The notes beneath the pieces are model-generated. The model was given only the letters and a program-made list of their open reading frames with translations. It was not told the origin of the DNA and did no database searches. A stretch of DNA of 10,756 bases, from positions 391 through 11,146 of the forward strand of contig DHAH01000074.1 in NCBI GenBank assembly GCA_002397345.1. The letters are read 5' to 3'. The position numbers and the translations under genes were made by a program. The DNA comes from Clostridiales bacterium UBA4959 (lineage in GTDB: Bacteria > Bacillota > Clostridia > Oscillospirales > CAG-272). Within the stretch, counting starts at the first letter, position 1. Every line of letters starts with the position of its first letter. Of this stretch, positions 6,482 through 10,756 are shown in pieces.

Positions 6482-6547
6482 CTATCGCAGGCTGTAATAA
6501 AATATCTTCTCGAGGTAATTTTCGCAGTATCCGTTGATAAGTGACAC
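6482..6547 (-). pseudogene. N-terminal relic resembling an ECF-type RNA polymerase sigma factor
   Basis: A GTG-initiated frame of 21 codons on the minus strand, ending in TAG at 6482-6484. Its residues INGYCENYLEKIFYYSLR match the opening of a group of clostridial ECF sigma factors, where a YCENY-x-EKL/I-FYFCLKKTG stretch forms the first helix of region 2; I recall this pattern and have not searched it. The GTG is preceded by GGGAGGGG (6554-6561) at ideal spacing, so the translation signal is intact. After the TAG, no frame continues with the expected EAEDL-type region 2 sequence, and the plus-strand terminator starts two bases beyond. The rest of the gene appears to have been lost by deletion or replacement. 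Alternatives are a genuine 21-residue peptide, or chance similarity. It lies downstream of the large lipoprotein gene and beyond its hairpin. Confidence 0.5.
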
Positions 6548-6553
6548 GCTCAA

Positions 6554-6561
6554 CCCCTCCC
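6554..6561 (-). promoter_or_regulatory. Strong ribosome-binding site in front of the sigma-factor relic
   Basis: GGGAGGGG on the minus strand; its GGAGG core ends 8 bases before the GTG at 6545-6547 and only 2 bases before an in-frame TTG. It marks the GTG as the original start. A weak promoter candidate lies further upstream (TTGACC at 6635-6640 inside the hairpin, TAAATT at 6612-6617, 17-base spacer), but it may be fortuitous. Confidence 0.5.
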
Positions 6562-6622
6562 TTCATCTATAAAGTGGTGCGGATTTGGCATTTGGATTTG
6601 AAGTTAATAAAAATTTATAGAC

Positions 6623-6658
6623 AAATAGGGGCGGGGTCAAGCCCCGCCCTGCCTATTT
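6623..6658 (-). terminator. Strong hairpin terminator after the large lipoprotein gene
   Basis: GGGCGGGG (6629-6636) pairs perfectly with CCCCGCCC (6642-6649) around a 5-base loop, and AAATAG (6623-6628) with CTATTT (6653-6658) adds six more pairs across a 3-base bulge. It begins 9 bases beyond the minus-strand stop codon of the lipoprotein gene, and an interrupted T-rich run (TTTGTCTATAAATTTTT) follows on that strand. It may also be a copy of a dispersed GC-rich hairpin repeat that serves as a terminator here. Confidence 0.7.
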
Positions 6659-6667
6659 AATATTCTA

Positions 6668-9600
6668 TTAAAACGCATACCCGAACGCGCGCCCGTTTAC
6701 GGCGAAGCGGATCGCGGCGGCGCCGCTGCCCGTGTATTTCACGGTTATGGTCGCGGTGCCGAGATACGGCACATCTTCGTTTATTGCCGCGTCAAACGTG
6801 ACTCCGCCCTCGGAATACACATGCACAGTGCCCGCGCGCCATGTCGAGTGTCCGGTGTTTTTTACTTTGAGGACAAGTGTTCCGCCCGCAGGCAGTTTAT
6901 CGCCGCTGTACACGCGCACGCCGCCTTCGAGATCGGCGCGCATGACCTGACCGTTCACATATGCAAGCGGCGCGCGTTCACCGGTGGCAAGCGAATACCC
7001 GCCGACCGCGATGTCGTCGACTTCGTCGGCGCAAACGCCCTCCCTGCCGTTGTCATCAACTAATATAACCTGTTTTCCGGCGTTCACCGCTGTATCAAGC
7101 TGATCCTTGATTTTATTGAACATGCCTGTGATACCGGCGGGATAATCGGCGCGCTCGATTGTTATGACCGTTTTATCGCCGTCAAAACCGCCTTGCGACA
7201 GGAATTTCTGTCCGTATTCGCGCAGGAGCCCGGTCACCGGACGGTCGCTGCCGTCGGCGTTGAATATACCGTAGTCGGAATTTTCGCCGACGCGGAATCC
7301 GCCCGGAAAAAACCAGCAGTAGAGCGCCGACACATATCCGGAATACGCCTTATCCAGTACGAACCTGTAATAATCCGCCTGCTCTTTCAGATACAGTGTG
7401 TTATCTGTGAAGTTCGAGCCGGTCCAGACGTGCTTGCCGTATTCTTTCAGCGCAACGGGCGCGCCGGGCTTCGTATAGCGCGCGTAAGCGGATGCAAATA
7501 TGAGCTGCAGGCAGGACTCGCTGCTGGAGCGCAGCGCATACGCCTCCGGCGACATGAAATCGAGCGACGACGCCAGCGACTGGTAGTCATATCCGCTCCA
7601 TTCCGCAGATACGGCGCTGCCGGCGTTAGTCATGCGGAAAGAAACGAGATGGTTCGGATCAAGCTCGCGTATAAATTCGGTTTTTTCAGCGAATACAGAG
7701 GCGACATAATCGTCTGCAAAACGGCGGTAAGCGGCGACAAGCAAATCGTATTTCGCGCCCGCTTTTCCGTCCAGCATGTTATCGTCAACGATTATATTGC
7801 CCGCGCCGTCGCGCTTGACGTCGCCGCATTTCCATGCCGCGACAGCGGCGTCAACCGAGCCGTATTGCCCTTTTATCCAATCTGTCCACGCGGAATTCCA
7901 GTTTACGCGCAGCTTGTCATACGCGCCGATGAGCGGTTCCCACGCTATATCATACGCGACAATGTTGTCAATTTCAGGGAAGCGGCACTTTTCGATCAGC
8001 GTTTTGACCTCGTCGGCATTGAAATTCATAGGATAAGCATTGGGGCGGATCGAAAGGTCTACATATAAACCCAGCTCGTCGCACAGGTTTATCAGGTGCA
8101 GGATGTTGTTGGAATTACGTATTGTATCATAATAAACAAACACCGAAACGGCGTTCATACCTAAATCTTTTATGCGGCGAAGGTCGTTATACACAACCGT
8201 CGGGTCATAACTTTCGGCGGAGACATAATATTCAAACAGCGAACCGTTCGGCTCCGCTATGCCGTAGGAGGGCATGTAGTTAACTCCAAACAGATTTAAT
8301 ATCTTGCCGTCCCGCATGAAGGTGTTGTTTTCGGTATAAATATATTTCCGTTCCGACTCGGGCGTCGGCGACCAGAGGGTGATGGTGTGTTCTATACGGT
8401 CGACACAAGTGCCGCCCACATAAATTTCCGCTATAGCTGTTACAGGATCGTCAGTGTTTTTGCTTGAATCAAGTTTCGCCGACGCGTCGTAATAACCGGA
8501 TTTGCGGTATGTATTATTATCTTTAGCGTTTACGGCGGGTACAGAAAACTTAGCTACCTCGCTTACGCCCGAACATAGCGTCACGCGCAGCTCGGTATTT
8601 TTTTCATCGGAAACGGCGGCTTTGACACCGTAATTAATAGCAGGTTTATCGGGAGAAATGTAAATAAATTCGTCGGTGCCGCCCTCGACGATATAGGTTT
8701 CGGCAAGCAGCGCTTTTACAGCGCCGGTCACGACAGACAGCCCCGCTTCATTGTAAAACGCCGGATCGTCTGTTGCTATTACGCCCGCGGCGCTGCCCTC
8801 GCGCGCGCCGTTTATATTTGTCGTGCTGGTAAACCGGTATATCCACGCCAGATAGCCGGAGTGCATGCCCTTTTTATCCGTAACCTCGAGCAGTGGGATG
8901 AAACGGCTGACTCTGTCGGTGTTATACCCTATCGCCTGTCGACCGGGGCTGCAGGAGAACAGCGTCTGCGGCAGTACATAATCAGCGTCGGGGACGAAAA
9001 TCTGGTTGTCGTGCGCTTTTACCGCGGCGGCGTTTGTGATGGGATAAAGCTCATAGGACGGCGAGATGCCGTCGATTATCACGTCCGCGTCGGCGGTCAG
9101 CTCGGTAAGCGTATTATGTATGGTTGAAAAATCGTCGAGATAGAACGTGTGCGCGCCGGAGGGAATCACTTGTCCTGACATAGCGAAGCCCGCGCCGCAT
9201 GAAGCGACGTTTGACAGGTCAAATTTTGTTCCCGCGCGTTTCGGGCTGTCCCATATGATAAACTTCGATTCGGGGATAACGTAGTATGTCCATTCTGTTG
9301 TCAGCGCGGCTGTGGCGTACCAGCGGCTGCCGTCTTTTTCGGAAAACTCAATGTAAAGACTTTGTGTCGCCGGGTCGCCCTTCGCCCAAAACGCGATGGC
9401 GTCGTTATCAGCCGGCACCTTGCACGGCGAATTGAAAAGATCCCAGCCTGTAAGGTTTTCCACAAAAACTTTTAACGAATATTCATTGTTCCGCCCGAAG
9501 TCGCCAAGCTCCTTTTCATGTTTAAACGAACTGTCGTTTGTGCTGCGTGTCAGCTTTTTAACGGCGTTTTTGGCGGTAAAGTCGATAAGCGGCGCCTTGC

Positions 9601-10453
9601 CCGTGACTTTGGTCGCATAATCGGCGATATATTCTGTTTGCGTCATCCACTTGTCGCCGTTTTTATACAGAATTTCATCGAATACCGGGCCGCCCAGCGC
9701 CAGCAGCTTTCCGCCGTGATTCATATAAGCGTCGATTGCGGATAGTGTCCCCGTCGGTACCTTTGACGCGCCGCAGATCACGGCAAGATCGGCTTGCGAC
9801 GCGTCGAAAACCTTAGCCGGAGCGGTGTTGAAATCGTAGGTATTTACAATATAACCCGCACCCTTCAGCGCCATTATTACAGAATTTGAATATGCCGGAC
9901 CGTCGCCGTCTTTTAAAATCGCGATTTTTTTCGCATTTGCATCGGCATAACCGGCTTCTGCGGTGGTAAGTTTAAGCTTCATGTTGTCTGCAAGCGGTTT
10001 GCCCGCATCTCCCACATAATTTTTAATAAAATAATCGACCGCGCAGTCGAGCGCGTAGTTGCTTCCGCCCGCGACGGCGATTTTTACACCGTCGAAGGTG
10101 ATGGCGAAATCGTTTTCGCCCAGCTCAGCCATAACCGCGCGCGTTTGGGCGCGGTTGGTATCGCCGATTAAAATTTCATAACGCGAACTGTTGTCTTCCT
10201 TGCCGTCCCAGTCGGTGGCGATGTTGACGGTGGTCTCTATCGCGTCTTTTATCGCGCTCCGAATACTCTTGACAGCAGCTATATCAGCTTCGCCCGAATT
10301 ATCGCCGCGTATAATGGTGAATTTGGCGAAGTCAAGACCAGACCCGCCGGCTGTAATATCCGCTCCTCCCCCATATTTGCTGCACGCTGTAGTTATTGTG
10401 AGGATTATAAGCATTAGAAACGCTGTCGCAATTGTGGTGAACTTGTTTTTCAA
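6668..10453 (-). CDS. Large multidomain lipoprotein, clan GH-A glycoside hydrolase
   Basis: A 1261-residue exported lipoprotein. Residues 1-23 are a lipoprotein signal peptide with lipobox TTAC and Cys24 as the anchor, so it should sit on the outer face of the membrane. RYEILIGDTNR (91-101) and the following 50 residues resemble the N-terminal accessory domain of alpha-glucuronidase-like hydrolases. Residues 175-280 look like a flavodoxin/GATase-like domain as in beta-galactosidases, and 320-445 like a beta-sandwich carbohydrate-binding domain ending in FYLDDFS. A further beta region precedes the TIM barrel, which starts at NLFGVNYMP (720-728). Probable catalytic residues are Glu839 in AYDIAWEP (acid/base) and Glu1004 in ALKEYG (nucleophile). 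Residues 1045-1072, with CWFFPGG and DYGIF, close the barrel, and an Ig-like domain ends the protein. The start is TTG, supported by GGGAG 8 bases upstream. It probably attacks a plant or host glycan outside the cell; GH5- or GH42-like, family and substrate uncertain. Confidence 0.88.
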   Translation of the reverse strand: MKNKFTTIATAFLMLIILTITTACSKYGGGADITAGGSGLDFAKFTIIRGDNSGEADIAAVKSIRSAIKDAIETTVNIATDWDGKEDNSSRYEILIGDTNRAQTRAVMAELGENDFAITFDGVKIAVAGGSNYALDCAVDYFIKNYVGDAGKPLADNMKLKLTTAEAGYADANAKKIAILKDGDGPAYSNSVIMALKGAGYIVNTYDFNTAPAKVFDASQADLAVICGASKVPTGTLSAIDAYMNHGGKLLALGGPVFDEILYKNGDKWMTQTEYIADYATKVTGKAPLIDFTAKNAVKKLTRSTNDSSFKHEKELGDFGRNNEYSLKVFVENLTGWDLFNSPCKVPADNDAIAFWAKGDPATQSLYIEFSEKDGSRWYATAALTTEWTYYVIPESKFIIWDSPKRAGTKFDLSNVASCGAGFAMSGQVIPSGAHTFYLDDFSTIHNTLTELTADADVIIDGISPSYELYPITNAAAVKAHDNQIFVPDADYVLPQTLFSCSPGRQAIGYNTDRVSRFIPLLEVTDKKGMHSGYLAWIYRFTSTTNINGAREGSAAGVIATDDPAFYNEAGLSVVTGAVKALLAETYIVEGGTDEFIYISPDKPAINYGVKAAVSDEKNTELRVTLCSGVSEVAKFSVPAVNAKDNNTYRKSGYYDASAKLDSSKNTDDPVTAIAEIYVGGTCVDRIEHTITLWSPTPESERKYIYTENNTFMRDGKILNLFGVNYMPSYGIAEPNGSLFEYYVSAESYDPTVVYNDLRRIKDLGMNAVSVFVYYDTIRNSNNILHLINLCDELGLYVDLSIRPNAYPMNFNADEVKTLIEKCRFPEIDNIVAYDIAWEPLIGAYDKLRVNWNSAWTDWIKGQYGSVDAAVAAWKCGDVKRDGAGNIIVDDNMLDGKAGAKYDLLVAAYRRFADDYVASVFAEKTEFIRELDPNHLVSFRMTNAGSAVSAEWSGYDYQSLASSLDFMSPEAYALRSSSESCLQLIFASAYARYTKPGAPVALKEYGKHVWTGSNFTDNTLYLKEQADYYRFVLDKAYSGYVSALYCWFFPGGFRVGENSDYGIFNADGSDRPVTGLLREYGQKFLSQGGFDGDKTVITIERADYPAGITGMFNKIKDQLDTAVNAGKQVILVDDNGREGVCADEVDDIAVGGYSLATGERAPLAYVNGQVMRADLEGGVRVYSGDKLPAGGTLVLKVKNTGHSTWRAGTVHVYSEGGVTFDAAINEDVPYLGTATITVKYTGSGAAAIRFAVNGRAFGYAF

Positions 10454-10461
10454 TCTTATTT

Positions 10462-10466
10462 CTCCC
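10462..10466 (-). promoter_or_regulatory. Ribosome-binding site that supports the TTG start
   Basis: GGGAG on the minus strand, 8 bases before the TTG at 10451-10453. The lipoprotein signal peptide begins immediately at that codon (KNKFTTIATAFL), and no ATG is available nearby in frame. Confidence 0.75.
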
Positions 10467-10480
10467 TTTTGTTTTGCTTA

Positions 10481-10494
10481 AATGTGTTAACATT
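10481..10494. promoter_or_regulatory. Possible operator over the -10 region of the lipoprotein promoter
   Basis: AATGT and ACATT flank the four bases GTTA, a small inverted repeat that overlaps the edge of the -10 box and the likely transcription start of the lipoprotein gene. A repressor site there would fit substrate-inducible glycan use, but with 5-bp arms in AT-rich DNA it may be chance. Confidence 0.25.
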
Positions 10495-10520
10495 ATAGCA
10501 TGAACGGATAAGATTTACAA
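10492..10520 (-). promoter_or_regulatory. Sigma-A type promoter of the lipoprotein glycosidase
   Basis: TTGTAA (10515-10520) and a consensus TATAAT (10492-10497) on the minus strand with a 17-base spacer. The predicted start near 10485 leaves a leader of about 30 bases to the TTG codon. The gene therefore appears to be transcribed alone, ending at the hairpin at 6623-6658. Confidence 0.78.
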
Positions 10521-10571
10521 GCTGTATATTATATATTGAAGCTAATATTTTAAATACCAAATTTTATTGTT

Positions 10572-10599
10572 TTGTAAAAGTGAAGTAATTGTCTATGAT
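10572..10599 (+). promoter_or_regulatory. Possible upstream tandem promoter of the rRNA operon
   Basis: TTGTAA (10572-10577) and TATGAT (10594-10599) with a 16-base spacer on the plus strand, about 100 bases before the much stronger promoter. Tandem promoters are common before rRNA operons, but these boxes are only moderate matches in AT-rich DNA. Confidence 0.3.
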
Positions 10600-10629
10600 G
10601 CTTCATTGTGCTTTGCAATACAAGCGTGT

Positions 10630-10650
10630 TATTGTGGGATTTTCACAATA
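10630..10650. repeat. Inverted repeat upstream of the rRNA-type promoter
   Basis: TATTGTG and CACAATA form perfect 7-bp arms around a 7-base centre, ending 23 bases before the -35 box at 10674. A further CAATA stands at 10616-10620 and an ATTGCAAT follows the right arm. It could be a regulator site or a small hairpin. It resembles a Rex operator, but the half-site spacing is one base short. Confidence 0.45.
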
Positions 10651-10673
10651 TTGCAATTTGAGCGAATTTGTTG

Positions 10674-10702
10674 TTGACAAAACGCATAACCGGTGATATA
10701 AT
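10674..10702 (+). promoter_or_regulatory. Perfect-consensus promoter, probably of an rRNA operon
   Basis: TTGACA (10674-10679) and TATAAT (10697-10702) are both exact consensus hexamers with the ideal 17-base spacer, and the DNA upstream is AT-rich like an UP element. This is the strongest promoter in the window and directs transcription out of the right edge. The gap 10521-10673 before it holds only the weak tandem promoter and the inverted repeat; I see no gene there. Confidence 0.85.
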
Positions 10703-10756
10703 AGTTAAGCTTTCGCAGCAAGCGACAAGCAAGTCCGGTCATTGAAAATTGAACAA
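10703..10756 (+). ncRNA. Leader of a probable rRNA operon (16S gene just beyond the window)
   Basis: The last bases include CATTGAAAATTGAACAA, the kind of sequence found in Firmicutes rRNA leaders and spacers (TTGAAAACTGAACAA-like, near the antitermination and processing region). It follows a perfect-consensus promoter by about 35 bases and holds no open reading frame. No mature rRNA sequence is inside the window, so the assignment rests on this signature and the promoter. Confidence 0.6.

Noticed and set aside
7193..8068. 291-residue plus-strand frame opposite the glycosidase
   Set aside because: It is antisense to the catalytic barrel coding region, rich in Arg and Val as typical for shadow frames, with no promoter or ribosome-binding site.
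10630..10650. A Rex (redox repressor) operator
   Set aside because: The half-sites TTGTG and CACAA are right, but they are 7 bases apart rather than the 8 of the Rex consensus, so I list it only as an inverted repeat.

Overview
The window looks like a piece of a Clostridia-class Firmicutes chromosome, probably an uncultured gut-type lineage. It is moderately GC-rich, with AT-rich intergenic gaps, consensus sigma-A promoters with 17-bp spacers and strong Shine-Dalgarno sites. The lineage signals are a clostridial-type MetRS with an HIGN signature, an XpaC/TelA pair as in Bacillus, and a fragment resembling the N-terminus of clostridial ECF sigma factors. The class assignment is inference; no rRNA body or marker lies inside the window to fix it.

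Left half, all on the minus strand (5287 down to 1): a promoter at 5323-5351 drives a Gfo/Idh/MocA oxidoreductase, which overlaps by 4 bp (ATGA) an uroporphyrinogen-decarboxylase-fold protein. Next come xpaC (two membrane segments plus a cytoplasmic domain), a TelA-family protein, and metG, which runs off the left edge. TelA and metG are separated by one base. No convincing terminator interrupts the series, so readthrough across all five is possible. Functionally there seem to be two modules: a small-molecule (probably sugar-derived) redox/lyase pair, and an envelope/stress pair joined to the housekeeping gene metG.

Middle (5370-6667): a divergent plus-strand promoter drives an unrecognised 7-8 segment membrane protein. 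A possible 40-residue small ORF and a rho-independent terminator follow. On the minus strand, between this terminator and the hairpin that ends the large lipoprotein gene, lies a 21-codon relic. It has a perfect ribosome-binding site, and its sequence resembles the start of an ECF sigma factor cut off by an early stop.

Right half: a 1261-residue minus-strand lipoprotein with a TTG start, its own consensus promoter, N-terminal accessory domains and a clan GH-A glycoside hydrolase catalytic domain near the C-terminus. To its right, a gene-free stretch ends in a perfect-consensus plus-strand promoter. This is followed by a leader typical of Firmicutes rRNA operons, so a 16S rRNA gene probably begins just outside the window.

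No clear novel defence or mobile system is visible. The most unusual items are the sigma-factor relic, the small ORF, the URO-D-fold protein lacking the known catalytic/metal motifs, and the large glycosidase of uncertain family.
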